In this document: positions 7,268 to 15,540 of the stretch, one piece after another
How positions within the stretch are numbered: position 1 is the first letter of the stretch
How the letters are laid out: each line of letters opens with the position of its first letter
Source of the DNA: Catenulispora acidiphila DSM 44928
GTDB taxonomy: Bacteria > Actinomycetota > Actinomycetes > Streptomycetales > Catenulisporaceae
Assembly (NCBI RefSeq): GCF_000024025.1
Contig: NC_013131.1
Span: 248,001-312,000 of the forward strand
Length of the DNA: 64,000 nucleotides
Direction: 5' to 3'
Position numbers and translations under genes: made by a program
Notes under the pieces: generated by a model
The model's database searches: none
What the model saw: only the letters and a program-made list of their open reading frames with translations
Told to the model about the DNA's origin: nothing

Positions 7268-10165
7268 TCAGTCGTCGAACGCCAGCCGTTCTGCCCAGTC
7301 GATGAGTCGGTCCACCACGGCCAGGTCCGCTTCGGGGCAACCGAGCACGACCCGCATGCCTTCGGCGGCGTCGCGCAGCACGTTCAGACCGTCATCGATC
7401 TGACTGTCCAGCTGGCCCAGGCAGACGGTCGCGTGGCCGAGACACGTCTCGGCGAAGAGAGTCTCGGGGTGGTCTGTGCCGAACTCCGCGACCAGTGCTC
7501 CGTGCAGGTACGAAGCGAGTTCGAAGTCCTCGACACGCTCGTCGGTCGTTTCGTCGTCGAGTCGGACCGCGACCTCCGTCCAATCACCAGGAGGTTCTTG
7601 AACCGGCTCCGAGAAGACACGGTTCACGGAGTCTGATGGAGGGTTGGCGGTGGATACGTGGACGCTCCGCAGGTTGATGATCAGGTTCCGCAGGGTGCGA
7701 CGGGCGGCAGGAGAGCCGGGATCGGCGTGGGTGACACGCTTGCGATACACGGCGCGGAGTTCAGCAGTCCGGGCCTCAGGGTCCGCGCAAACGGCGGCGA
7801 ACTCGAGAGCGCTGAGAGCGTCGGGGTGAGAAGGTCCGTAGATGGCTCTGCGCACGTCGTAGGCCTCCTGGAACAATGCGCGCGCGGCGGCCGAATTCCC
7901 CGCTCGATAATGGCTGACGGCGAGCGAGCTGATCGCGTCGGCGAGCTGCGGGTCATCAGGCCTCAGATACCGCCGACTCGCCGCAACGACCCTCGTCCTG
8001 AGACGCAACGCCAGACTCTCGTGTCCATCAAGCTCGCGAGCCGTCGCGTACGCGTTCAACGAAGCGAGCGTCGCGGGGTGCGAAGGCCCGCGGCGCTTGA
8101 GATGGGTGGCATAGATCTGCCGGTGGAGTACTCGGGCCTTCGCATAGTCGCCGAGCTCGCCGAATGTGACAGCCACGTTGTTCAGGGCGGTCAGCGTCGC
8201 TTCCTCATCCGCGCCCTCGACGCGCGCGAGCACCTCATAGGCACGCGTCTTGAAGTCCAGTGCGAGCTCGTGCTGACCTAGCAGGCCGTAGGCGACGCCG
8301 AGACCCACCAGCCCTGCCTGCGTGGCGAAATCGTCCTCGCCGAGTGACTCCCGGCACGCCTGATAGAGCCGCTCGAACATCGCCAGCGCGGCCCGCTCGT
8401 CGCCGAGGCCGACCTGGACGCGTCCCGCCTCGTTCAGCAGGCTCTGCTGGGCCACGTCGGTCGCGCCACCGGCGACGGCACGCACGTGCGGCAAATAGTC
8501 CACGATGCCGTCCCGCCCGCGCTCGAGAATCTCCCCGAGCGCCTCGACGGACCTGGCCCGCAGCTGCTCACGGTCGCCGCTGCCGAACCGGTCGCGGAAC
8601 CGCACCGCACGGCTCACCAGTGAATGCACGCTCCACAAGGTCCCGAACGTGCCTACCGTCACCGTGGCCAACGCCAGTGCGGCGCACTCTCGAAGCGCGT
8701 CGTCAACCGTCATCCCCGGACGTGTGCTGTCGAGCCGCCGACTGTCGCCGAGTACGCTGTCGAACATCGCCGCAGGAACGGGTGCGGCCGCAAGAATGCT
8801 TGCCAGCAGCAATACCTCATATGCCGCCGACGAAAGCCTCGCCAGCGACCGCATCATCGCCGCCGCCACACTGCCTTGATGGTCCGTGGCGATCTCGTGC
8901 TCCCGCGCCGCCGCCCACTCGAGTGCGTCGCGATCGGGGTCGGCCAGTTCTGTGCGAACCTGGTCGAGCTCAGCTGTCCCGTTATTGTCCAGTGTTCGGG
9001 CGACCAGCGCGACCGCCATGGCGTGGTGACCGAGATCGGCCGCAAGCCGACGCGCCGAAGCGATCGTCGCCCGATCAGCCCTCGCGCCGGCGCCTCCCAG
9101 CAAAATCCTCACCGCCGCAGACTCGCCGAGTGGCCCCAGCTCGACTGTCTCGCCGACGAATCCACGATGCGCGTGGCGTGATGTGACAAGCGTGCGCCCG
9201 CGAGCCGTCGGAGCGAGGAACTCGCGAACACCGATCGGCCCGACATGATCCGGCAGATCGTCGACGATCCAAAGGTAGTCCTGGTCGGCCCTCTCCAGGT
9301 GGTCCCGAATCACCGACCGCGCCGAGCGATCAGCCGAACGTCCTTCGACCTCGGCCGGCACCCCCGGCAACTCCTCGGCGATCCGTGCCAGCTGCTGTTC
9401 GAGCGCTGTCCTGAGCAAGGCAGGTGAGCTGTTCGCATTTCGGTGACTACCGAATCCCCGCAGAACGAAGACCCCACCAGGATGGTCCGCTGCGAACCAT
9501 CGCGCGTACTGCTCGGCAAGCATCGTCTTGCCCTGGCCACCCATGCCCACGATGCGCGCCAGCCGCTGCCCCGGCTGTGCCGCGTCATCCCGTCCGGCCA
9601 ACGCGTCGTGCAGATCCCACAGCTCTGTCGCACGGCCGTGAAAGGCAGGTTCCGCGACGGTCGGAAACGGATACCAATTCGGCGGCCCAGGCTCAGAGGC
9701 GATCCCGAACGGCCTGTCGTCGATCTCCTCCAATCGCTCTGCGACCACCGCGGCGAGTGCATCCGGGCCGGTGGAACGCGCGGGAAGTCGCTTGTCCTGC
9801 AGCGCCCGCGGCCGAACGGCTTCGTAGGGCAGCTCCCTGACAACGGGGAGGATTCGGCGCACGTCGCCGTCGAGGCGATACGCCGCGGTCATCGCGTGAG
9901 CGAGTTCCAGCCGGCAGTATGCGCTCTCCGGGAACTGGGGCGTATAGAGCGCCACAAAACTGCGAGATCCAGCGAGCGCGGCGAACACTTCCGTGCCGAT
10001 GTCGTCGAAGTCCCGCATGCCGGTCTCGTCGCGGAAGACCTGCAAACGTCGCGCCTCCAAGGCTGCGACGAGTATCAACGCCTCGGCCAAGTTCTTCCAC
10101 GAGTAACTGAAGAAGACGTCGTATACGGCTTCGTTCTCGCCGCCGTCCCGCACCGGCGCTGTCAT
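7268..10165 (-). CDS. TIR-NB-ARC-TPR STAND protein (965 aa)
   Basis: The start is ATG 10165, which overlaps the stop of the upstream XRE gene (ATGA) and so implies coupling; the frame stays open 43 codons further upstream, but those overlap that gene. Residues 14-100 form a TIR domain (YDVFFSYSWKN, then FRDETGMRDFDDI, then YCRLEL) with the putative catalytic Glu at about 87. Residues 165-500 are an NB-ARC domain: P-loop GMGGQGKT (207-214), kinase-2 YLWIVDDLP and sensor TLVTSRHA. Residues 600-965 are TPR repeats of kinesin-light-chain type (GPSHPATLASLNAYA, GPSHPDALSALEFA). It matches the broken gene at 1492-4387 domain for domain. TIR-STAND proteins often act as NADases triggered by ligand binding to the repeats; activity here is inferred. 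It is a candidate antiviral or stress sensor. Confidence 0.9.
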   Translation of the reverse strand: MTAPVRDGGENEAVYDVFFSYSWKNLAEALILVAALEARRLQVFRDETGMRDFDDIGTEVFAALAGSRSFVALYTPQFPESAYCRLELAHAMTAAYRLDGDVRRILPVVRELPYEAVRPRALQDKRLPARSTGPDALAAVVAERLEEIDDRPFGIASEPGPPNWYPFPTVAEPAFHGRATELWDLHDALAGRDDAAQPGQRLARIVGMGGQGKTMLAEQYARWFAADHPGGVFVLRGFGSHRNANSSPALLRTALEQQLARIAEELPGVPAEVEGRSADRSARSVIRDHLERADQDYLWIVDDLPDHVGPIGVREFLAPTARGRTLVTSRHAHRGFVGETVELGPLGESAAVRILLGGAGARADRATIASARRLAADLGHHAMAVALVARTLDNNGTAELDQVRTELADPDRDALEWAAAREHEIATDHQGSVAAAMMRSLARLSSAAYEVLLLASILAAAPVPAAMFDSVLGDSRRLDSTRPGMTVDDALRECAALALATVTVGTFGTLWSVHSLVSRAVRFRDRFGSGDREQLRARSVEALGEILERGRDGIVDYLPHVRAVAGGATDVAQQSLLNEAGRVQVGLGDERAALAMFERLYQACRESLGEDDFATQAGLVGLGVAYGLLGQHELALDFKTRAYEVLARVEGADEEATLTALNNVAVTFGELGDYAKARVLHRQIYATHLKRRGPSHPATLASLNAYATARELDGHESLALRLRTRVVAASRRYLRPDDPQLADAISSLAVSHYRAGNSAAARALFQEAYDVRRAIYGPSHPDALSALEFAAVCADPEARTAELRAVYRKRVTHADPGSPAARRTLRNLIINLRSVHVSTANPPSDSVNRVFSEPVQEPPGDWTEVAVRLDDETTDERVEDFELASYLHGALVAEFGTDHPETLFAETCLGHATVCLGQLDSQIDDGLNVLRDAAEGMRVVLGCPEADLAVVDRLIDWAERLAFDD

Positions 10166-11667
10166 GAGAGCGACGCCTCCTGATCGGCCTCCAGCAGCCG
10201 CTTGAAACGCCGTAGCGGGCCAGAGCGAGGCGTCCGGGTGGGGAGCTCTGCCGCATGCCGAGACGTGTGCCCGAGCCACGTCAACGACCGCCAAGCCAGC
10301 CGCACCTGGTCATCGACAAGCCCGTCGGGAATCTGAGGACGCAGCGGATCCAAGGCACCACTGGGACGACGGCACCGGATCGTGAGATCCTCTCGGCCCC
10401 GTTCGGCCGAGATAGTCTCCGCCCGGGCACGCAGGGCCTCCTCAATGTGGTCGAACCCTGCTTCGATTTGCTTCCGCAACGCCAACGCGGTCGACTTGTA
10501 CTCGCGTTCGCACGACAAGCCGATTTGCCGTTCCGTCCACCAGTCCAGAACAGCCTCATGCGGCCGCGCGTAGACGATCCTGGCCGGCGTGCGGCGTAGC
10601 TGCTCCAACGCACCGTGGTCCGGCGAGCCGTCCGGCGTGAGAAACGAATGGGGACGTGCCGCGAGCACCGCGGGCCAGGGCCTGCCCGCCGCATGCGACC
10701 GGCCCACGTGCTCCGCCACCTCCCGCCACGCCTCGGCCGGACCGCTGAGCCAGTCCCGCCTCGTGGCGACCACCTGCCCGCTCCGGTCGATGACCGTGCC
10801 GGAGTGCACGAGCACGAACTGCCATCCGAGCGCCCCGGCAAGCATCGCGGCAGCCATACTCGAGCTGTACCGGCCGCCGATCAGGACCAGCGGACGCTGA
10901 TCCCGGCAGCTCCAGCCATCGGCCGCGGCTTCGGTGGACCGGCCGCTCACGATGTCCTGCACGAGGATCTGCGCGGGCCACCGGTCGGCGGCAGGACGCC
11001 ATGTCTGCGAACCGGCGTCACCCTGCCAGCTGTACTGCCCGAACCAGCGCAGCGGCTCGGCTACGAACGCGGCCAGTTCCAAACGCACCGCACAGTAATC
11101 CGGGTGGCGCCGCAGCATCGCGGCGCTCGGCGACGGCACGATGCGAGCCATCCCGGCCAGCCGCTCCACGTCAGCCAACGCTGGTACAGCGGCGCCCGGT
11201 ATCAACAGGAACTGCGCCGCGACGTCGGTGGTGAGTGGATAGCTTCCGTGTGACTCCAGTGCCAGCAACCGAACGGCATACCGCGCCCGCATGGTCTCGT
11301 CATGAAGCAGCGCGTGGACCGCGGCTTCGGGCGCGTACATCTGGTCACCGCCGCCACCGGCGCCACTTCGACCTGGATCGACGTCGGACTCGTCGAGCCA
11401 GCCCGCGTCGACGAACGCCTCAATCGGACTGACTCCCGCAAACCGGGCCAAGTCCCGCACCCGATCCGGACCCGGATTGCGCCGTCCGCTGAACCATGAA
11501 CGTACCGTCTCCGCGCTGACCCCGAAGTACCGCGCGACGGCGGCTTGGGTCAGCTCCCTGCCGGTCGACCGTAGATGGCCGTCGGTGATCCGCCGCATCA
11601 TCCGCTCGATCTGGTCCGCGCGCGGTACGGAGCCCGCGGGGCGCTCCTGCGGGTCGAGGCCGGCCAT
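10162..11667 (-). CDS. XRE-family protein (501 aa) coupled to TIR-STAND gene
   Basis: The start is ATG 11667, preceded by a good GGAGGT Shine-Dalgarno; an in-frame start at 11781 has none. Residues about 38-85 form a helix-turn-helix (TQAAVARYFGVSAETVRSWFSGRRNPG). The remaining 400 residues match no family I can name. They include a Rossmann-like stretch, PLVLIGGRYSSSMAAAMLAG, then WQFVLVHSGTVID, followed by a basic helical tail. The stop overlaps the ATG of the TIR-NB-ARC-TPR gene, so the two proteins are probably made together. The protein could be a repressor of the pair or a DNA-bound partner of the sensor. The function of the large C-terminal region is unknown. The 234-bp gap to the oxygenase gene at 11902 is a shared divergent promoter region with a weak TTGGG/CCCAA inverted repeat at 11687-11705. 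Confidence 0.85.
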   Translation of the reverse strand: MAGLDPQERPAGSVPRADQIERMMRRITDGHLRSTGRELTQAAVARYFGVSAETVRSWFSGRRNPGPDRVRDLARFAGVSPIEAFVDAGWLDESDVDPGRSGAGGGGDQMYAPEAAVHALLHDETMRARYAVRLLALESHGSYPLTTDVAAQFLLIPGAAVPALADVERLAGMARIVPSPSAAMLRRHPDYCAVRLELAAFVAEPLRWFGQYSWQGDAGSQTWRPAADRWPAQILVQDIVSGRSTEAAADGWSCRDQRPLVLIGGRYSSSMAAAMLAGALGWQFVLVHSGTVIDRSGQVVATRRDWLSGPAEAWREVAEHVGRSHAAGRPWPAVLAARPHSFLTPDGSPDHGALEQLRRTPARIVYARPHEAVLDWWTERQIGLSCEREYKSTALALRKQIEAGFDHIEEALRARAETISAERGREDLTIRCRRPSGALDPLRPQIPDGLVDDQVRLAWRSLTWLGHTSRHAAELPTRTPRSGPLRRFKRLLEADQEASLS

Positions 11668-11901
11668 GGGACCTCCGGTACAGAAGTTGGGAATCCGGTA
11701 CCCAATCTCGGTCGCCGGATGGTCGCTGGAACATTCCGCGAAGCGAGAATCGGAGCGAGTGAGAATCCTGGTTCGCCTCACGATATCCGGCCACGGGGAC
11801 TGGCTGAAGCGGTAGGAGAGCCGGACGACGGCTCGGCACGGCGCACTGGCGGGTGAGGGGAGCGGCCAGTGCGTCTCCGCTTCGCGAAATCGGGAGAAGA
11901 C

Positions 11902-12978
11902 ATGAAGAACCTGTCTGCGTATGAAGTGTATGAATCGCCGAAGACCAGCGGAGAGTCACGTACCGAAGCCGTTTCGGAGGCCGCCTTCGAATCCGACCCC
12001 GAAGTGAGCGCAATCCTAGTCCTGACCTCCTCCGAAGCCTCGACGCTGGAGCGCGTCGCCGACCTCGTGACCGCGCACGCGCTGTATGCCGCTCACGATT
12101 TCTGTGCCCAGGCCCAGCTGGCCGCCGCCGAACTGCCGTCGCGGGTCGTTGCCCGGTTGCAGGAGTTCGCCTGGGGCGACATGAACGAGGGCCACCTTCT
12201 GATAAAAGGCCTGCCGCAGGTCCGCTCCCTGCCACCGACACCGACGTCCAACGTGCACGCCGTCGCCGCGACGACGCCGATGTCGCGCTACCAGGCCCTC
12301 ATCAATGAGTGCGTGGGGCGCATGATTGCCTACGAGGCCGAGGGGCACGGCCACACCTTCCAGGACATGGTCCCGAGCGCCATGAGCGCGCACTCGCAGA
12401 CCAGTCTCGGCTCGGCGGTTGAGCTCGAACTGCACACCGAGCAGGCCTTCAGTCCGCTGCGTCCGGACTTCGTCAGCCTGGCCTGTCTTCGCGGCGATCC
12501 ACGAGCCCTGACTTACCTGTTCTCGGCCCGGCAACTGGTCGCGACGCTGACGACACAGGAAATCGCCATGCTGCGCGAGCCCATGTGGACCACCACCGTC
12601 GACGAGTCCTTCCTGGCGGAGGGGCGTACGTTCCTGCTCGGCTTCGAGCGCGGTCCGATCCCGATATTGAGCGGTGCCGACGACGATCCGTTCATCGTCT
12701 TCGACCAGGATCTGATGCGGGGGATCTCGGCGCCCGCGCAGGAACTCCAACAGACTGTGATCCGCGCCTACTATGCCGAGCGCGTCAGCCACTGCCTCGC
12801 ACCCGGTGAGATGCTCCTCATCGACAACCGGCGCGCCGTCCACGGCAGGTCGATCTTCGCCCCGCGTTTCGACGGCGCTGACCGGTTCCTTTCCAGAAGC
12901 TTCATCGTGGCCGACGGATCGCGCAGTCGGCACGCGCGTTCTTCCTTCGGCCGCGTCGTCTCTGCGAGGTTCAGCTGA
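11902..12978 (+). CDS. Fe(II)/2-oxoglutarate oxygenase, clavaminate synthase/AsnO/VioC-like
   Basis: The preferred start is ATG 11902, preceded by GGGAGAAG; an in-frame ATG at 11869 would add 11 residues. The facial triad is visible as LHTEQAF (His178, Glu180) and AVHGR (His314), with the 2-oxoglutarate-binding Arg at about 328 (DRFLSRSF). This spacing and the following PLRPDFVSLACLRGDP closely resemble AsnO and VioC, which hydroxylate free L-asparagine and L-arginine at C-beta. The expected reaction is hydroxylation or desaturation of a free amino acid with O2 and 2-oxoglutarate; the substrate cannot be read from sequence. TGATG overlap with the next gene implies coupled translation with an AlaX-like editing protein. 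There is no adjacent NRPS. It is divergent from the XRE/TIR-STAND operon. Confidence 0.85.
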   Translation: MKNLSAYEVYESPKTSGESRTEAVSEAAFESDPEVSAILVLTSSEASTLERVADLVTAHALYAAHDFCAQAQLAAAELPSRVVARLQEFAWGDMNEGHLLIKGLPQVRSLPPTPTSNVHAVAATTPMSRYQALINECVGRMIAYEAEGHGHTFQDMVPSAMSAHSQTSLGSAVELELHTEQAFSPLRPDFVSLACLRGDPRALTYLFSARQLVATLTTQEIAMLREPMWTTTVDESFLAEGRTFLLGFERGPIPILSGADDDPFIVFDQDLMRGISAPAQELQQTVIRAYYAERVSHCLAPGEMLLIDNRRAVHGRSIFAPRFDGADRFLSRSFIVADGSRSRHARSSFGRVVSARFS

Positions 12979-13880
12979 TGAGCGACTCGTTCTGCTCTAC
13001 TGTCGTCACATTTCCTGAGGGCGCGATCGAAGCCTCGTCGACGATCGTTCACATCCAGCGTGTCCTCGGTCTGGACCCGAAGGCGACGCACTGGGCCGTC
13101 TTCACGGAGGCGACACCGTTTCATCCGGTCGACCCCACATGGCCGGACCAACCGGGGGACACCGGGGTGTTGCTGACCGACGTCGGCGAGCTGCCGGTCA
13201 CCGGATGCGTGACCGCTGCGGTCGCCCGGGCGGGAGGCGAGCTTCTCGTGGACGCGGAGATCACTGCGAAGCGCGGCGATCCTGAGTACGCCTGGCTCGT
13301 CTGCCATCTCGTGGCCGACAGGGCTGGGGACCTGCCCGGCCGGCTCGTCGGCACGGCGGCGAAACTGCTGGTTGATCGGAGGCGGCGGCGTCGGCTCAGC
13401 GTCGCGCACACTGCGTGCCACCTGACAGGTCTCGCGCTGAATGTGAACCTTGCCGATCGGTGGCGCAAGCCGATCAGAACCGACGGTCTCGGACGTCCCG
13501 ACTTCGACGGCGTGGCGATCGTGTCGTCCCGGATCGCCGAGGACGGCGCCATGGACACCTACCGGTTGGGCACGTCGTTGCGGAAGGCGGGCTTCGTCAG
13601 CGAGGGGTTCGCGGACGGTGTGTCGGCGCTGCAATCGGCTATCGAAACATCCGTAGCGGAGTGGGTAAGACAGGCTGGACAGATCACCGTTCTGACAAAA
13701 GGGTCGGCACTGCACGACCGTCGCACGTGGGAATGCGTCCTTCAGGAGGGAACCGCGCGCACGTCCTGCGGAGGAACCCATCCGCAGAACACCGGCGAAC
13801 TGGGCTCTGTGACTGTGCGGTGCGCCTTCGACCCGGATACCAAGCTTCTCACCGTCGCTACGACGGTTGTGCCGTCGTGA
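12978..13880 (+). CDS. AlaX-like aminoacyl-tRNA editing-domain protein
   Basis: The ATG at 12978 overlaps the oxygenase stop (TGATG). Residues 35-75 resemble the barrel segment of alanyl-tRNA synthetase editing proteins (FHP, then QPGDTGVLL). The zinc site of the AlaX/ThrRS second additional domain is complete: HTACH (His144, His148) and CGGTH (Cys264, His268). AlaX proteins hydrolyse mischarged tRNA such as Ser-tRNA(Ala) in trans. There is no aminoacylation domain, so this is a freestanding deacylase, 300 residues long. Pairing with a free-amino-acid oxygenase suggests removal of a hydroxylated amino acid from tRNA, or a biosynthetic step on an aminoacyl substrate. Both ideas are inference. 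Its GTGA overlap with the next gene makes a three-gene coupled unit. Confidence 0.8.
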   Translation: MSDSFCSTVVTFPEGAIEASSTIVHIQRVLGLDPKATHWAVFTEATPFHPVDPTWPDQPGDTGVLLTDVGELPVTGCVTAAVARAGGELLVDAEITAKRGDPEYAWLVCHLVADRAGDLPGRLVGTAAKLLVDRRRRRRLSVAHTACHLTGLALNVNLADRWRKPIRTDGLGRPDFDGVAIVSSRIAEDGAMDTYRLGTSLRKAGFVSEGFADGVSALQSAIETSVAEWVRQAGQITVLTKGSALHDRRTWECVLQEGTARTSCGGTHPQNTGELGSVTVRCAFDPDTKLLTVATTVVPS

Positions 13881-14500
13881 ACATCGTATTTCCGCCGGTG
13901 GCGCGTGCGCGTGTGTGCTTGGCTACGTGGCAGCAGTTCTACGAGGATCCGTTCCGTCCGCTTGAGGATTTGCTTGCTGATACGTGCGCCACTCTGCTGT
14001 CGGCCCAGAATCGGGGCGACCGGCCGGCGATGAGGGAGACGGTCGTGGGCTGGCGGGATCGGTTGGAGCGGGCCTTGCAGGAACGCGAGGACGTCATGGC
14101 CGGTCTGGATCCGCTGGTCCGGAAGCATGCGTTCGCGAGCTGGCCCACGGCTTTGACCGTGCTTCGCGTCTCTGCGGCCGCGGCTGACGCGAACCCCAAC
14201 GAGCCCCCCTTCTGGTCGCCGCCGAATGCAGAGTCGGTACTCGTCGACGTTGGTGCGGGAATCACAGCGTTCGAGGTCGGGATCCGCGCGGACAATTGTC
14301 GACGGCGGTCCGCGGCGTTGGCGTGGTGGCGTTGTGCGGCGGCCACCGGGCATGCACGCGCCGCGTTCGAGCTTGGCCAGGAGGCGCGGATACGGTGCGA
14401 TATCGACGGCGCGATGATGTGGTTGCGACAGGCGTCGGACAGCGGGTATGAAGCGGCTGGAAAGCTGATTGCGGCGCTCGGTGGGTCGTCAAGACTCTGA
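13877..14500 (+). CDS. Sel1-repeat protein
   Basis: The GTG at 13877 overlaps the previous stop (GTGA), which fixes the start although the frame is open much further upstream. The product is 207 residues. The N-terminal 130 residues are helical and unrecognised. Residues about 140-200 contain Sel1-like repeats (ALAWWRCAAATGHARAAFELG and MMWLRQASDSGYEAAGKL), helical hairpins that mediate protein contacts. It is the last gene of the oxygenase/AlaX unit and may be an adaptor. Its link to the chemistry of the first two genes is inferred only from the overlaps. Confidence 0.75.
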   Translation: MNIVFPPVARARVCLATWQQFYEDPFRPLEDLLADTCATLLSAQNRGDRPAMRETVVGWRDRLERALQEREDVMAGLDPLVRKHAFASWPTALTVLRVSAAAADANPNEPPFWSPPNAESVLVDVGAGITAFEVGIRADNCRRRSAALAWWRCAAATGHARAAFELGQEARIRCDIDGAMMWLRQASDSGYEAAGKLIAALGGSSRL

Positions 14501-14573
14501 GGACTGCGGTTTACCCGAGGGGATGGATGGGGCCGGAGGTACGGGAATTCAGTATAGGGGAGACCAGCTGTGC

Positions 14574-14593
14574 TTCCGGTTTGCAAACCGGAA
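14574..14593. promoter_or_regulatory. Perfect 20-bp palindrome after the Sel1 gene
   Basis: TTCCGGTTTG is followed directly by its reverse complement. It lies 73 bp after the stop of the Sel1-repeat gene. As RNA it could form an 8-bp stem with a TGCA loop, followed by a T-rich stretch, so it may be a weak terminator. It could equally be a dimeric repressor site. Confidence 0.4.
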
Positions 14594-14899
14594 ACGCGAT
14601 TGTTTCTTTCCCTTCAGCATTGGCCAGCGGCTGATGACTACACCTACGCGAGGGACCGCATTGCGTTTGATGCGACGACATGGACTCGCGCACAGCAGCC
14701 TGCCCCCTAGCCTCGTGCGTTCGCCGAGGAACGTCGAGCGTTGACTTCCGAAGCTTGAACATCAAGAAGCTGCGGTGGCAGGTACAAGGGATCGGCCCCG
14801 TACCGTTCATCTCCTATCCGATGACCCAGGGAATGTCCACTTCACCTTCAGCGCGATCGACGGCGGGACATCTGTCGCTGACGCGGTTAGGGGTCTTCG

Positions 14900-15061
14900 A
14901 TGGTGCTGATGAGTTCCCGCGTCGGGCGACAGGTTGCAAACGATGTGGACTTCGAGCGGTGGCAACGCCAGGCGAGAGAGATCGACTATCGAGCGGTGAG
15001 CGGCGGACACTGGTCGATAGTGGATGAGTCGACGGCCGACATCTCTATGTTCGGGGCCTGA
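14900..15061 (+). CDS. Possible small protein (53 aa), unrecognised
   Basis: ATG 14900 to TGA 15059-15061 gives a 53-residue frame with a natural-looking tail (WQRQAREIDYRAVSGGHWSIVD). A stop codon lies in frame 12 bp upstream, and the Shine-Dalgarno is weak. It resembles nothing I can name and could be the remnant of a longer gene. Confidence 0.2.
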   Translation: MVLMSSRVGRQVANDVDFERWQRQAREIDYRAVSGGHWSIVDESTADISMFGA

Positions 15062-15348
15062 CGAGGAATCGATTTTCCACCGTAGTAGCAGGCTGCGCCT
15101 CGAAGCGCCACGGCGGAGCGGCGTCGGCGGGTCCAGGTGCAAGTTGCCCTCAGGCCAGTGCCGACGCGTAGAGGACCGGGCGGAGTGGCCGTTCCGGAGA
15201 TGGCTGCGGGTCGCCTGTTACCCGTGGCAGTTGCCCTCTATGGGGTGTGTTGGGTGGCCGGGATCAGTGCCGTAGCGCTTGAGGATGTGGGAGCCGGTCC
15301 CCTTGCACCTCCCGACGACCCCACACCCGAATCCGCGCTGCAAAAGCC

Positions 15349-15369
15349 GCTCTTACGTAACGTAAGAGC
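15349..15369. promoter_or_regulatory. 21-bp perfect palindrome beside tRNA-Ser
   Basis: The arms GCTCTTACGT and ACGTAAGAGC match perfectly around a single central A. It lies 22 bp beyond the 3' end of the tRNA gene. The TTACGTaACGTAA core looks like a TetR-type operator. A one-base loop makes it a poor terminator as written. No gene start lies close by, so its target is unclear. Confidence 0.4.
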
Positions 15370-15391
15370 ACAGGTCATAACCTGCTGACAG

Positions 15392-15476
15392 CGGAGGATG
15401 TGGGATTCGAACCCACGGTGGCTCGCGCCACTTTGGTTTTCAAGACCAACGCCTTCGGCCGCTAGGCAAATCCTCC
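15392..15476 (-). tRNA. tRNA-Ser(UGA)
   Basis: Read on the minus strand, a 7-bp acceptor stem (GGAGGAT with ATCCTCC) and discriminator G enclose a D arm (GCCTAGCGGCC). The anticodon arm is TTGGT-CTTGAAA-ACCAA, giving anticodon TGA. A long class II variable arm and a T arm with GGTTCGAATCC follow. The CCA is not encoded. The 3' end points toward the accessory island on the left, the usual geometry for integration at tRNA genes. Confidence 0.95.
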
Positions 15477-15540
15477 TGACGGGCGCGCAGGGCGCTCGTG
15501 AGCAGAAAGTCTCTCACAATCGGGCCGTGGGTCGTGGTGC

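Larger units (their letters stand above)
14501..15391. other. Gene-poor region between the island and tRNA-Ser
   Basis: About 890 bp with no recognisable gene. It contains two perfect palindromes (14574-14593 and 15349-15369) and one small plausible frame (14900-15061). Base composition is more AT-rich than the flanks, especially around 14530-15060, which fits acquired or decayed DNA. I see no transposase or integrase fragment. Confidence 0.55.

Noticed and set aside
14501-15391. IS element or prophage remnant near tRNA-Ser
   Set aside because: No transposase or integrase fragment, terminal repeat pair or target duplication is visible. Only palindromes and low coding density are seen.
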